Of a stretch of 64,000 nt of DNA, positions 18,142 through 26,967 are shown one piece after another. The DNA comes from SAR86 cluster bacterium SAR86B (GTDB lineage: Bacteria > Pseudomonadota > Gammaproteobacteria > Magnimaribacterales > D2472): contig CAJJCW010000001.1 of assembly GCA_905182885.1 (NCBI GenBank), positions 248,001 through 312,000 on the forward strand. The letters run 5' to 3'. The position numbers were made by a program, and so were the translations under genes. How positions within the stretch are numbered: position 1 is the stretch's first letter; every line of letters begins with the position of its first letter. Under the pieces are notes generated by a model, which worked only from the letters and a program-made list of their open reading frames with translations, ran no database searches and was not told the DNA's origin.

Positions 18142-19099
18142 GCCCTGCGTTATTCTTTTCTAAAGCTCTTTCGGCTCTATAACTAGATCTAACCATGGGA
18201 CCAGAAACCACTTCAAGGAATCCTTTCTTAAGTCCAATTTCTCTATAGATTTCAAATTCCTCTGGGGTTACCCATCTTTCTATGGGCAGATGGTTTAGGG
18301 TTGGCCTAAGATATTGGCCAAGGGTAAGAATATCAACTTCATTTTTTATTAAATCATCCATAGTCTCTTCAATTTCTTGGTCGGTTTCACCCAAGCCCAG
18401 AATAAGACTTGTTTTAGTTAGAACTTTAGGATTAATTCTTTTTGACTCAGCTAGTACATCAAGCGTTTGTTTGTAGCCAGCTCTAATATCTCTAACCGGA
18501 TGAGTTAACCTTTCAACCGTTTCAATATTCTGAGCAAATACCTCTAATCCACAATTAACAAGTGTATCAATAGAAGATGAAAGGCCTTTAAAATCCGGTG
18601 TAAGTGCCTCAACAGCTGTTCCAGGGTTTAATTCTTTAATAAGCTTTACGGTTTGTGCAAAGTGCTTAGCACCGCCATCTTCCAAGTCATCTCTATTTAC
18701 TGAAGTTAAAACCACATACTTAAGGCCCATAACTTGAACTGCTTTAGCAGTATTCATTGGCTCATCTAGATCTAACCACCCTTTAGGATTACCAGTATCG
18801 ACAGAGCAAAACTTACAAGCTCTTGTACAAACTGAACCCATCAACATAAAGGTAGCTGTTCCCGCAGACCAGCACTCAGAAATATTGGGGCAGTGAGCTT
18901 CTTCACAAACTGTATTTAATTTCTTCTCATTTACTTGGCTTTTAATTTTATGAAAGTTTGGATTAAATTCAGCCTTAACTCTTAGCCATGCTGGTTTTTT
19001 TAGGTTTGGTATATGTGAGTAAGGGTTTTTCTTTTGGCCATTTTTTACAGCCTTAACCCCATCTCTATTAATAATCTTTTGTGTGGGTATAACTTCCAT
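18131..19099 (-). CDS. lipA: Lipoyl synthase
   Basis: Radical SAM enzyme that inserts two sulfurs into protein-bound octanoyl chains. The 322-residue protein has both cluster motifs: the auxiliary cluster [12 protein letters not shown] (Cx4Cx5C) and the radical SAM motif CTRACKFC (Cx3Cx2C). The C-terminal RSSYRAE motif, whose Ser ligates the auxiliary cluster, is present. It lies two bases after the lipB stop and completes the endogenous lipoylation route with LipB. Confidence 0.97.
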   Translation of the reverse strand: MEVIPTQKIINRDGVKAVKNGQKKNPYSHIPNLKKPAWLRVKAEFNPNFHKIKSQVNEKKLNTVCEEAHCPNISECWSAGTATFMLMGSVCTRACKFCSVDTGNPKGWLDLDEPMNTAKAVQVMGLKYVVLTSVNRDDLEDGGAKHFAQTVKLIKELNPGTAVEALTPDFKGLSSSIDTLVNCGLEVFAQNIETVERLTHPVRDIRAGYKQTLDVLAESKRINPKVLTKTSLILGLGETDQEIEETMDDLIKNEVDILTLGQYLRPTLNHLPIERWVTPEEFEIYREIGLKKGFLEVVSGPMVRSSYRAERALEKNNAGLNS

Positions 19100-19101
19100 A
19101 A

Positions 19102-19704
19102 CTAAAATATAAGGCCTAAATGCTTAATGGCAAGTTGCTCAACCTCTTTAATAGTAATTTTTTCTTTAAAATCTTTTATTTGGGCTACTTCTAAACCCTC
19201 GTAACCGCAGGGGTTTATATTAGAAAAAGGTTCTAAATCCATATCAACATTAATACTAATGCCGTGATAGCTTTTACCTTTAGAAATTCTAAGGCCTATG
19301 GAGGCAATTTTTTTATCTTCTACGTAAACCCCAGGAGCACCATCAATAAAATTAGATTCTATTGAGAATTCGTTTAATAGATTTTTAGTAAAATTTTGAA
19401 TGCTTTGCACTAGGCTTTTTGGTCCAAGCTCTAAACGTTTAATATCTAACATGAAGTAAATAACTAACTGGCCTGGTCCATGATAAGTAACCTCACCACC
19501 CCTGTCAGTTTGAATGATAGGTATATTTTTAGCATTTAAGATATGAGATTTATCTGCAGCGGTTCCTAAAGTAAAAACTGGAGGGTGTTCTACAAACCAT
19601 ATCTCGTCATGAAATTGTTCTGACCCTAGATGAGATCTCATGGCATCTAAGGTCTCTTGATAATCACAAAGACCTAGGGATTTAAAGGCAAGATCATTAC
19701 TCAC
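19102..19704 (-). CDS. lipB: Octanoyl-[acyl-carrier-protein]-protein N-octanoyltransferase
   Basis: Transfers octanoate from ACP to lipoyl domains of 2-oxoacid dehydrogenases and GcvH. The 200-residue protein has the [16 protein letters not shown] signature, the catalytic Lys in [10 protein letters not shown] and the catalytic Cys in [10 protein letters not shown]. Its start codon overlaps the stop of the upstream TRAP receptor gene by one base, so the two are probably translationally coupled. lipA follows almost directly. Confidence 0.96.
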   Translation of the reverse strand: MSNDLAFKSLGLCDYQETLDAMRSHLGSEQFHDEIWFVEHPPVFTLGTAADKSHILNAKNIPIIQTDRGGEVTYHGPGQLVIYFMLDIKRLELGPKSLVQSIQNFTKNLLNEFSIESNFIDGAPGVYVEDKKIASIGLRISKGKSYHGISINVDMDLEPFSNINPCGYEGLEVAQIKDFKEKITIKEVEQLAIKHLGLIF

Positions 19705-20789
19705 TAATCGTTTCTAGCCTCAACAAAGGCATCTTCGGAAATCTTATGATATGCAGAAACACCGTCTTTAAATTTTTTATATGATTGATAGACCTTATTA
19801 ACAGTCTCATCATTTGCAGCATTTTCTTCTAAGATGTCGTTAGCAATAACTTTAAATTCTGCAATAACATCATCCGGCAATTTTCTTAATTGAACATTGT
19901 GAACGTTTACTAGTTCTACCAAGGCTGTATTATTTCTAGCAGTATATTCATCTAAGATATCCTGGTTAACAGCCTTTGAAGCAGTCTCAATAATTACTTG
20001 GAGATGTTTTGGAAGTGAGTTCCAAGCATCGATATTAATAAGCAGTTCGAGCATTGAGCCTGGCTCATGCCATCCAGGGTAGTAGTAATATTTTGCAGCT
20101 TGCTGGAAACCAAAAGTTAAATCATTATATGGACCAACCCATTCAGTAGCATCTATCACTCCTGTTTGCAGAGCTGTAAATAACTCTCCACCTGGAAGTG
20201 TTACTGGAATTCCTCCAGCTCTTTTAAAGACCTCGCCGCCTATTCCTGGGATTCTCATCTTTAATCCTTTTATATCATCTAAAGAATTAATCTCTTTGTT
20301 AAACCAACCGAACATTTGTGTTCCGGTATTTCCAGCTGGGATAGGATAGATATTAAAAGGTTCGTAAATCTCTCTCCATAATTCCAAGCCTCCGCCTCTG
20401 TTAGTCCAGGCATTTATTTCATCTGCTGTTAAGCCAAATGGAACTCCAGTAAAAAATTGTGCAGCAGGAACTTTTCCTTTCCAGAAGTAACCGCCGCTAT
20501 GACCCATTTGATGAGAGCCACTTGATACAGCATCGAATACCCCAAAAGCAGGCACCTGCTCTCCAGCTCCAAAAACTGTAATTTGCATCTGTCCATCACT
20601 CATCTGCTCAACAAGTTGAGCGATTCTTTCGGGAGCCATTCCCAAACCGGGATAATTTTTAGGCCAAGCTGTAACTAGACGCCATTTATAAGTTTCTTGC
20701 TCTGAGACGGCTTCAGTATTTTCAATATTGTCTGAACAGCTGACTATAAATAGAAGTGCAAGTAGGTATAAGTAATTATTTTTTATCAT
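19704..20789 (-). CDS. TRAP transporter solute receptor, TakP/2-oxoacid type, predicted lipoprotein
   Basis: A 361-residue DctP-family periplasmic binding protein. TAWPKNYPGLG, FGAGEQVPAFGVFDAVSSG, MRIPGIGGEVFKRAGG and DATEWVGPYNDLTFGF match the TakP branch that binds 2-oxo acids such as pyruvate. The conserved Arg in KMRIPG would bind the carboxylate. The signal peptide ends FIVSC, a credible lipobox, so the receptor may be lipid-anchored; TRAP receptors of Gram-negative bacteria are usually soluble. It overlaps uvrD by 4 bases and lipB by 1, and is about 4 kb from the dctQM genes it most likely serves. Confidence 0.88.
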   Translation of the reverse strand: MIKNNYLYLLALLFIVSCSDNIENTEAVSEQETYKWRLVTAWPKNYPGLGMAPERIAQLVEQMSDGQMQITVFGAGEQVPAFGVFDAVSSGSHQMGHSGGYFWKGKVPAAQFFTGVPFGLTADEINAWTNRGGGLELWREIYEPFNIYPIPAGNTGTQMFGWFNKEINSLDDIKGLKMRIPGIGGEVFKRAGGIPVTLPGGELFTALQTGVIDATEWVGPYNDLTFGFQQAAKYYYYPGWHEPGSMLELLINIDAWNSLPKHLQVIIETASKAVNQDILDEYTARNNTALVELVNVHNVQLRKLPDDVIAEFKVIANDILEENAANDETVNKVYQSYKKFKDGVSAYHKISEDAFVEARND

Positions 20790-22960
20790 AGTTTTTCAAG
20801 GTTTGCGTAAGCCATAACAAGCCATTTTGTTCCAGCTTTACTAAAATTAATTTGAACTCTTGCTGCCTCTCCCGAGCCCTCGTAATTGAGGACTACTCCT
20901 TCTCCAAAAGTTTTATGGGCAACTCTTTGTCCAAGTGCTATCCCTATCTCTTCTTCAAATTCAAATTTCGTTTCTGTGAAGTCTTTTCTATTATAAGGAA
21001 TATTGGTTTGCGCTCTAGGTCTAATCTCATTTATAAGAGCTTTTGGAATTTCACGTAAGAATCTAGATGGAGGGTTGAAAGTATCTGAACCATGGAGTCT
21101 TCTTGATTCTGCATGAGTGATATATAACTTTTCCATTGCTCTGGTAATGCCGACATAACAAAGCCTTCTTTCTTCCTCTAACTGAGCTGGATTCTCCATA
21201 GATCTACCATGAGGAAATAAACTTTCTTCTAATCCAGTCATTATCACTAACTTAAATTCTAATCCTTTAGCCGAATGTAAAGTCATTAATTGAGCTGCAT
21301 CATCATGTTCTGAAGCTTGCCTATCGCCTGAATCTAAAGAAATCATATCTAAATATTGTTCTGCAATTTCTTTAAAAGGCTTATCTTCCTTGATGCTTTG
21401 CTCAAAGTTGGTAGTTGCTGAAACAAGTTCCTGTAAGTTTTCTACTCTGGTTTTTCCTTTCTCTCCTGGCTCTTTTGCATGGTAAGCAACAAGACCAGAT
21501 GTCTTGATGATTTCCTCCATAAGATCTGAGAGGGGATTCTCCTCTATAAATTCTTTGCATCTAGCAATAAACTCTAAATAAGACCTTAGCCCAGCACCGC
21601 CTCTGCCAGAAATAGCTCCTTCGTCAATGAGCTTAGCGGATGCCTTGATGTAGGAAATATTAAACTGCCTTGCAGTGCCTCTAATCTTAGCAAGAGTCTT
21701 TTCACCAACGCCTCGGGTTGGGTTTGATATTGATCGTTCGAATGCCGGATTATCAGAATGATTAAATATAATTTTTAAGTAGGCAATGGCATTTTTAATT
21801 TCCATTCTTTCGTAGAATCTTTGACCACCATATATTCTGTAGGGAATGCTTGCTCTTAATAAAGCTTCTTCTAATGCTCTTGATTGAGCGTTTGATCTAT
21901 ATAGAACAGCAGCGTCTTCATACATCTCACCTTTGCCCATCCAATCTCTTAAAACATCAGCAACAAACCTTGCCTCATCCTGCTCGTTATAAGCTTGATA
22001 TAAAACTATTTGTTCGCCTTCTAGTTTTTCTGTCCAAAGATTCTTTCCAAGCCTGTCAGTATTATTTTCTATAAGGGCATTGGCTGCTCCTAAGATAATA
22101 TTGGTAGATCTATAATTCTGCTCAAGACGAACAACCTCTGTATCGTCAAAGGTTTTAATAAAAGAATCTACATTCTCAACTTTAGCTCCTCTCCAGCCAT
22201 AAATTGATTGATCATCGTCACCGACAGCGATAATTGTTGCCTGGTCTGATGCTATTTCAAGCAGCCAGTTATATTGAATAGTATTGGTGTCTTGAAACTC
22301 ATCAACAAGAATAGATTTAAATCTTGAGTGGAAAAAAGTTCTAACAGAAGGATTATCTCTGACCACTTCATAGGATCTTAATAGAAGCTCTCCGAAATCA
22401 ACTAGATTATCTCTTAGACAAACTGCCTCATATTCTTTATAAATTTTATTAATATTTTCTTTAAAGTGATCGCCGTGGTCATCAACCTGGGCGCTTCTAA
22501 ATCCTTCGTCTTTCCATGAATTAATTTGCCACTGACTTTGTCTTGAAGGCCAGGAGGCTTCATCTAAACTCATTTCTTTTGCAATCCTCTTAATGATTCT
22601 TAATTGATCATCGGAATCTAAAATAGTAAATCCACTAGTAAGGCCCGCTTCTTTATGAAACCTCTTTAGCATTCTATGAGCTAACCCGTGGAAGGTTCCA
22701 ACCCAAGTATCCATCATAGGGGCTTCAAGTAACTCTTCAATTCTTGATCTCATTTCTGCTGCTGCTTTATTTGTGAAAGTTACTGCCATAATCGTTGCAG
22801 GGTTCTTTCTTAGCGCTTCAACTTCCCAAGCAATTTTATGAACAAGTACTCTTGTTTTACCTGAGCCGGCTCCAGCTAAAACCATAAGATGTTGTTTTTC
22901 AGACGTAACAGCTTCACGTTGTTTATCGTTAAGATGTTCTAAAATATGCGATACGTCCAT
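20786..22960 (-). CDS. uvrD: DNA helicase II UvrD
   Basis: Superfamily 1A 3'-5' helicase used in nucleotide excision and mismatch repair. The 724-residue protein has motif I VLAGAGSGKTRVL, motif Ia AVTFTNKAAAEM, motif II VDEFQDTN, motif III GDDDQSIYGWRGA, motif IV LEQNYRST, motif V LMTLHSAKGLEF and motif VI YVGITRAM. The C-terminal segment with IALGQRVAHKTFGEGVVLNYEG is the Tudor-like UvrD/PcrA tail, favouring UvrD over Rep. It is first of a minus-strand set with the TRAP receptor, lipB and lipA. Confidence 0.95.
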   Translation of the reverse strand: MDVSHILEHLNDKQREAVTSEKQHLMVLAGAGSGKTRVLVHKIAWEVEALRKNPATIMAVTFTNKAAAEMRSRIEELLEAPMMDTWVGTFHGLAHRMLKRFHKEAGLTSGFTILDSDDQLRIIKRIAKEMSLDEASWPSRQSQWQINSWKDEGFRSAQVDDHGDHFKENINKIYKEYEAVCLRDNLVDFGELLLRSYEVVRDNPSVRTFFHSRFKSILVDEFQDTNTIQYNWLLEIASDQATIIAVGDDDQSIYGWRGAKVENVDSFIKTFDDTEVVRLEQNYRSTNIILGAANALIENNTDRLGKNLWTEKLEGEQIVLYQAYNEQDEARFVADVLRDWMGKGEMYEDAAVLYRSNAQSRALEEALLRASIPYRIYGGQRFYERMEIKNAIAYLKIIFNHSDNPAFERSISNPTRGVGEKTLAKIRGTARQFNISYIKASAKLIDEGAISGRGGAGLRSYLEFIARCKEFIEENPLSDLMEEIIKTSGLVAYHAKEPGEKGKTRVENLQELVSATTNFEQSIKEDKPFKEIAEQYLDMISLDSGDRQASEHDDAAQLMTLHSAKGLEFKLVIMTGLEESLFPHGRSMENPAQLEEERRLCYVGITRAMEKLYITHAESRRLHGSDTFNPPSRFLREIPKALINEIRPRAQTNIPYNRKDFTETKFEFEEEIGIALGQRVAHKTFGEGVVLNYEGSGEAARVQINFSKAGTKWLVMAYANLEKL

Positions 22961-23003
22961 TTAGGGATTCATTTTTTTGCTTAAGAGGGATATTCTAACC
23001 TTT

Positions 23004-23849
23004 ATGCCGACTAAATTATTAAGACACATTAAAAATACATTACCTGATTTACGAAAATCTGAAAAAATTGTTGGTGAATTTATTTTGGCAGATCCAAAAT
23101 CAATTATCACCATGAAAACTGCTGAAGCCTCCTCAGCGATGGGCATCAGCGAACCAACTCTTATAAGATTCTGCAAGGCATTAGGATTCACCGGCTATCA
23201 AGAGTTAAAGATTAATCTTTCACAACAATTAGCAGCAGATGATTATTTTGTGATGTATGAAATTGATCAAAATGACACTATTCATGAATTATGTGAAAAA
23301 GTCTTTGATACAACCATAAGTGAAATTCTAAATGTAAGATCTCAAATAGATCAAAATATTTTATCGGATGCTATTGAGATACTGGCCAATGCAGGTCGGG
23401 TTGAGTTTTATGCATTTGGAGGTTCGGCGCCTGTTGCTATGGATGGGCAACATAAATTCTTTAGATTAAAAATACCTTCATCTTATATTTCAGATCCTCA
23501 CATTCAATTCATGTCTGCAAACTCTTTAGGTAAAGATGATGTTGTAGTTGTTATCTCTCAATCAGGGACAACTTCTGCATTAATTGATAGTGTAAAAATT
23601 GTTAGGAAATCTGGTGTTAAGGTCATTGGCATAATGCCTGGGAACACACCACTGGCTAGTATTTGTGATTATCCTCTTGTTATTAATATTGGTGACAACA
23701 ACCGAATATCTAAACCTCATACCTCAAGAATAGCTTATACCGCTGTAATTGATGTTTTGACAATGGGCGTTGCTCAGCTAAAACCAGAAGCTCAAGATCA
23801 TTTATATAATATTGCTGACAGTCAAAGATCTTTAAGAGTTAAAGAGTAA
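23004..23849 (+). CDS. hexR: RpiR/HexR-family transcriptional regulator
   Basis: A 281-residue regulator with an N-terminal RpiR helix-turn-helix (residues about 1-77; TAEASSAMGISEPTLIRFCKALGFTGYQELK) and a C-terminal SIS sugar-phosphate isomerase domain (about 105-270; FYAFGGSAPVA, VVISQSGTTSALID). This architecture and several segments match HexR, which senses KDPG and controls central carbon genes in Proteobacteria. HexR is usually next to zwf/edd, which are not here, so the symbol is tentative. I chose ATG 23004 over 22977 because the family normally starts just before the conserved LLRHIKNTLPDLRKSEK. Confidence 0.8.
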   Translation: MPTKLLRHIKNTLPDLRKSEKIVGEFILADPKSIITMKTAEASSAMGISEPTLIRFCKALGFTGYQELKINLSQQLAADDYFVMYEIDQNDTIHELCEKVFDTTISEILNVRSQIDQNILSDAIEILANAGRVEFYAFGGSAPVAMDGQHKFFRLKIPSSYISDPHIQFMSANSLGKDDVVVVISQSGTTSALIDSVKIVRKSGVKVIGIMPGNTPLASICDYPLVINIGDNNRISKPHTSRIAYTAVIDVLTMGVAQLKPEAQDHLYNIADSQRSLRVKE

Positions 23850-23867
23850 AATTAAACCCATCTGCAT

Positions 23868-23885
23868 TTTGTCTTTTTAGACAAA
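23868..23885 (+). other. Short hairpin before the MATE gene
   Basis: TTTGTCT and AGACAAA form a 7-bp stem around a TTTT loop, 19 bases after the hexR stop and 21 bases before the MATE start. It could be a weak terminator or leader element. Confidence 0.3.
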
Positions 23886-23906
23886 GAATAATTAAACTAG
23901 GAAAAA

Positions 23907-25253
23907 ATGGATAAAAGAACAGAAGAGTTTCTTAACGACCCTATATTCCCACTTCTGGTTAAGATGTCAGCTCCGAATACGGTTGCTTTTTTTATTCAAT
24001 CAATTGTGGTTCTTGCTGAGGTTTGGCTTATAAGCATGCTTGGAACTATTTCCTTAGCAGCCGTTACTTTAGCTTATCCAGCCGTAATGCTTACTCAACA
24101 AATGGCTTGGGGATCTTTGGGAGGCGCTGTTACTTCTTCTATATCTAGAAGCATGGGTGCTGGTGACAAACCAAGAGCTGAAAGATTGTTGTGGCATTCA
24201 ATATTTTTAGCTTGCGGCGGTGCTTTTATTTTTATTGTGATATTTTTTCTTTTTGGTGAACAACTCTTAATGCTCTTAGGTGGGAAAGGAGCATTACTAG
24301 AAAAATCACTTACCTACTCTATGATTTTTTTATCTGGAGGTATAGTTGTTTGGCTTTCAGGAACACTGACAGCTGCACTCAGAGGAATCGGAGACATGCG
24401 CTTTCCTGCAATGCTAACCCTAGCAAGCGCAGCTCTTCAAACCATTCTCTCAGCGGGTCTTATTCTTGGGTTGTTTGGCTTCCCTAGACTTGAACTAGTT
24501 GGAGCTGCTCTATCTATAGTAATAACCGGGCTTTTTACTGCTCTTGTATTAATTATAAAACTATCCTGTTTTACCAATAGCATTCAATTAAAATTTTCGC
24601 GCATAACCCTTGAAAAAGAGCTATTTAAAGATATTTTTAGCGTCGCCTTACCTGCTTCCTTGTCACCGATATTTACAGTTGGAACAATCTTAATACTTAC
24701 AGGCCTAATTGGGCAATTTGGAAGTTCAGCTCTCGCTGGATATGGGATAGGATCTAGAGTTGAATTTTTAATGATTCCTATAGTATTTGGAATAGGAACT
24801 GCTATGACTGCGATGGTTGGCACAAATATTGGTGCAAAAAATATAACTAGAGCTGAAAAAATTGGATTTACAGGAGCTATCTCTGCTGGATTGCTGTCAG
24901 CAGTTATTGGTGTGACTCTTGCTTTGACTCCTAATCTCTGGATTAATTTTTTTACCTCAGATCAATCAACATTTTTAGTTACCAAGCAGTATATTGAAAT
25001 ACTTGGCTTCTTTTATATTTTTCAAGGCTTTGGGTTGTCTCTATTTTTTGCATCTCAAGGTGCTGATGCTATGAAGTGGCCAATAATAGCTACGATTTTA
25101 AGATGTGTAATCACAGCAATAGGAGCATTCCTTGCGGTCTATTATTTTTCAAGCGGCCTTGCTGGAATTTTTTATTCATCAGCTATTGCTATGGCATTTT
25201 TTGGAATCATGATGATGGTTTCTTTAAAAATGGGGGCTTGGAGAAAAAAATAA
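23907..25253 (+). CDS. MATE-family multidrug/sodium antiporter
   Basis: A 448-residue inner membrane protein with 12 predicted spans in two homologous halves. It begins with the DPIFPLLVKMSAPNTVAFFIQS segment typical of bacterial NorM/VmrA-like exporters and includes WGSLGGAVTSSISRSMGAGD in the first half and GIGTAMTAMVGTNIGAKN in the second, the paired MATE motifs. These proteins exchange Na+ or H+ for cationic drugs or metabolites. It stands alone, 57 bases after hexR, and just upstream of the metal operon. Confidence 0.9.
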   Translation: MDKRTEEFLNDPIFPLLVKMSAPNTVAFFIQSIVVLAEVWLISMLGTISLAAVTLAYPAVMLTQQMAWGSLGGAVTSSISRSMGAGDKPRAERLLWHSIFLACGGAFIFIVIFFLFGEQLLMLLGGKGALLEKSLTYSMIFLSGGIVVWLSGTLTAALRGIGDMRFPAMLTLASAALQTILSAGLILGLFGFPRLELVGAALSIVITGLFTALVLIIKLSCFTNSIQLKFSRITLEKELFKDIFSVALPASLSPIFTVGTILILTGLIGQFGSSALAGYGIGSRVEFLMIPIVFGIGTAMTAMVGTNIGAKNITRAEKIGFTGAISAGLLSAVIGVTLALTPNLWINFFTSDQSTFLVTKQYIEILGFFYIFQGFGLSLFFASQGADAMKWPIIATILRCVITAIGAFLAVYYFSSGLAGIFYSSAIAMAFFGIMMMVSLKMGAWRKK

Positions 25254-25295
25254 ATTCATAGTTCTACTTTAAGTTCTCTTAGAATGAATGCTAGG

Positions 25296-25312
25296 ATACC
25301 CCCCATGGGTAT
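25296..25312 (+). promoter_or_regulatory. CsoR-like operator overlapping the first start codon of the metal operon
   Basis: ATACCC-N5-GGGTAT is a perfect inverted repeat whose half-sites match the TACCC/GGGTA pattern of characterised CsoR operators. It covers the region between the Shine-Dalgarno-like TAGGA (25292-25296) and ATG 25305, and lies just downstream of a TAGAAT -10-like hexamer (25280-25285). A CsoR-type repressor is encoded 1.4 kb downstream in the same operon. Binding is inferred. Confidence 0.65.
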
Positions 25313-25910
25313 ATATAAAATTATAATTTTATCTTTTGTTTTAGCATTAAATGTTGATGCAAGGCCTATTTCATATTCTGGAGGATCAACTGTGATGTTG
25401 AAGTCAGATAATATGAGTAAATCAATCTATTACCATTACTCACCAACATATAAATATTCAGTTGGTATAGAAAATTTGGAAGATAAGTTTTTTAATAAAA
25501 ATAAAAACTATCTCCGACTTACTTATTTGATAAATAGAAAAAATACTGATATTTCTCAAAGAAATTTATATTTCCAATCGGGTGTATTAGTAGATGATGC
25601 TGATGGCTTTTTTTATGGCATACATGGCGACTGGGAAACACGAAGATGGTTTTCTGGATTTGGCTACAAAGATACAAAGAATACTTTTGGTCAGGATTAT
25701 ACGGATCAGTATATCCAACTAGGTGTTGCGCCATATGTTGGTGACTATGGAGACCTGCACACATGGATAATGATCAAAACAAAGAAAAACTCACTTACAA
25801 ATACTCAGTCTACTTATCCAGAATTGAAGTTTTTTAAGGGCCCTACTCTAGTTAAGTTTGGTTATAGCGATAAAACAGAATGGGATTTACACTTTATGTA
25901 CAGATTTTAA
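25305..25910 (+). CDS. Predicted outer-membrane beta-barrel protein, first gene of the metal operon
   Basis: A 201-residue exported protein. Starting at ATG 25305 gives a good signal peptide (GIYKIIILSFVLALNVDA, cleavage near residue 20). The upstream ATG at 25284 would add MNARIPP in front and lies in the putative -10. The mature part is rich in aromatic residues in alternating patterns and ends with Phe (MYRF), as outer-membrane barrels do. I do not recognise the family; no metal motif is evident. Its place under a CsoR-like operator, ahead of MerP-like and MerT-like genes, points to a role in metal passage or sensing at the outer membrane. Function is inferred from context only. Confidence 0.65.
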   Translation: MGIYKIIILSFVLALNVDARPISYSGGSTVMLKSDNMSKSIYYHYSPTYKYSVGIENLEDKFFNKNKNYLRLTYLINRKNTDISQRNLYFQSGVLVDDADGFFYGIHGDWETRRWFSGFGYKDTKNTFGQDYTDQYIQLGVAPYVGDYGDLHTWIMIKTKKNSLTNTQSTYPELKFFKGPTLVKFGYSDKTEWDLHFMYRF

Positions 25911-25924
25911 AAAAAGGAGAACTT

Positions 25925-26332
25925 ATGAAAAAAATATTATTAACTTTATTACTTGCCAGCCCTCTTGCTTGGGCTGAACAGGACCATGCCAATATGCATG
26001 ATCATTCTCATGAAGGACATCTTCATGACACCATGGTTGATGGCAAAAATCTTGATGTTAGTGCTGAAAGGTTTGACGCATTTATGAATGAACTAACCAA
26101 TGTTAATGTTGCTGTTGTTAGCGTTAAAGGAATGGTTTGTGATTTTTGTGCACGAGGCATTGCGAAAACATTTGAAAAAGACAAAACCGTACAAAAAATA
26201 GATGTTGATCTAGATAATGGAAAGGTATTAATTGCTTACTCTAAATCAAAAGACATTAATTACAGTGAAATTGAGAAAAAAATTCTATCCAATGGACAGA
26301 GTATGTCAGATTTGCAAATACTAGAAATTTAA
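25925..26332 (+). CDS. Periplasmic heavy-metal-associated (MerP-like) protein with His-rich N-terminus
   Basis: A 135-residue exported protein. The signal peptide (residues 1-17, ending AWA) is followed by a histidine cluster with six His at positions 21, 25, 27, 29, 32 and 34. The C-terminal half is an HMA domain with the metal motif GMVCDFC (Cys72 and Cys75), as in MerP and copper chaperones. The start at 25925 follows an AAAGGAGA ribosome site. It probably binds Cu(I), Hg(II) or a similar soft metal in the periplasm and hands it to the adjoining MerT-like permease. The ligands are seen; the metal is inferred. Confidence 0.85.
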   Translation: MKKILLTLLLASPLAWAEQDHANMHDHSHEGHLHDTMVDGKNLDVSAERFDAFMNELTNVNVAVVSVKGMVCDFCARGIAKTFEKDKTVQKIDVDLDNGKVLIAYSKSKDINYSEIEKKILSNGQSMSDLQILEI

Positions 26333-26337
26333 TAGTT

Positions 26338-26703
26338 ATGGATGATAAGACTTCGAATTTCTTTTCTTTGTTTGCATCTTCTTCTACGCTGATATGTTGT
26401 GCCTTGCCAGCTATTTTTGTAGCGCTTGGAGCTGGAGCAAGTTTTGCAAGCTTAATAACAGTATTTCCATTTCTAATTACCCTGTCGCAATATAAAACCT
26501 ACATAACCTTATTAGCTTTTTTAATGATACTTCTCGCTGGCTATATAAACTACAAAACGTACTATATGCCTTGCCCTGCTGATCCAGAACTGGGAAGAGC
26601 TTGTTCAGAAACTAGAAAAAAGTCGAGATACCTTTATTATGTATCCGTTAGTATTTTTATATTTGCATCTTTTTTTACTTATATAGTCCCGGGGTTTTTA
26701 TAA
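26338..26703 (+). CDS. MerT-like metal permease
   Basis: A 121-residue inner membrane protein with three predicted spans (about 16-38, 44-67 and 98-118). The first span holds the vicinal cysteine pair in TLICCALPAIFVALGAG, the arrangement used by MerT to accept Hg(II) from MerP. Two further Cys occur in the loop after span 2 (PCPADPELGRAC), again as in MerT. Because the neighbouring repressor has a copper-type ligand set and no mercuric reductase is present, the transported metal may not be mercury. It sits 5 bases after the MerP-like gene. Confidence 0.75.
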   Translation: MDDKTSNFFSLFASSSTLICCALPAIFVALGAGASFASLITVFPFLITLSQYKTYITLLAFLMILLAGYINYKTYYMPCPADPELGRACSETRKKSRYLYYVSVSIFIFASFFTYIVPGFL

Positions 26704-26706
26704 AAT

Positions 26707-26967
26707 ATGAAACATCCATGCCATAAAGAACAATTATCAAACCTTAAAAGAATTGAGGGCCAGGTTAGAGGCGTTCAAGGAATGATTGAAGAGGGAAAAT
26801 ATTGTGTTGATATACTAAATCAAATTAAAGCACTTAAGAATTCCCTTATTACCGTAGAGGCTAAAATTCTTAAAACCCACCTTCGTGAATGCATCAAAGA
26901 ATCCCTTGAAGGAGATGATCAGTTCGATAATAAGATTGATGAAATTATGAAGATCATGAAACGATGA
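26707..26967 (+). CDS. CsoR-family metal-sensing repressor
   Basis: An 86-residue all-helical repressor of the CsoR/RcnR/FrmR family (KEQLSNLKRIEGQVRGVQGMIEEGKYC). The metal ligands are Cys33, His58 and Cys62. Their spacing (25 and 4) equals the Cys36/His61/Cys65 set of the Cu(I) sensor CsoR from Mycobacterium tuberculosis, rather than the RcnR nickel/cobalt set. An extra HPCH sequence at the N-terminus may add ligands. The matching palindrome at 25296-25312 suggests it represses its own operon and releases on metal binding. It overlaps the PepSY gene by 4 bases. Confidence 0.9.
   Translation: MKHPCHKEQLSNLKRIEGQVRGVQGMIEEGKYCVDILNQIKALKNSLITVEAKILKTHLRECIKESLEGDDQFDNKIDEIMKIMKR

Noticed and set aside
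23868-23885. Hairpin before the MATE gene as a riboswitch
   Set aside because: A single 7-bp stem with a TTTT loop is far too small for a riboswitch aptamer; kept only as a possible weak hairpin.
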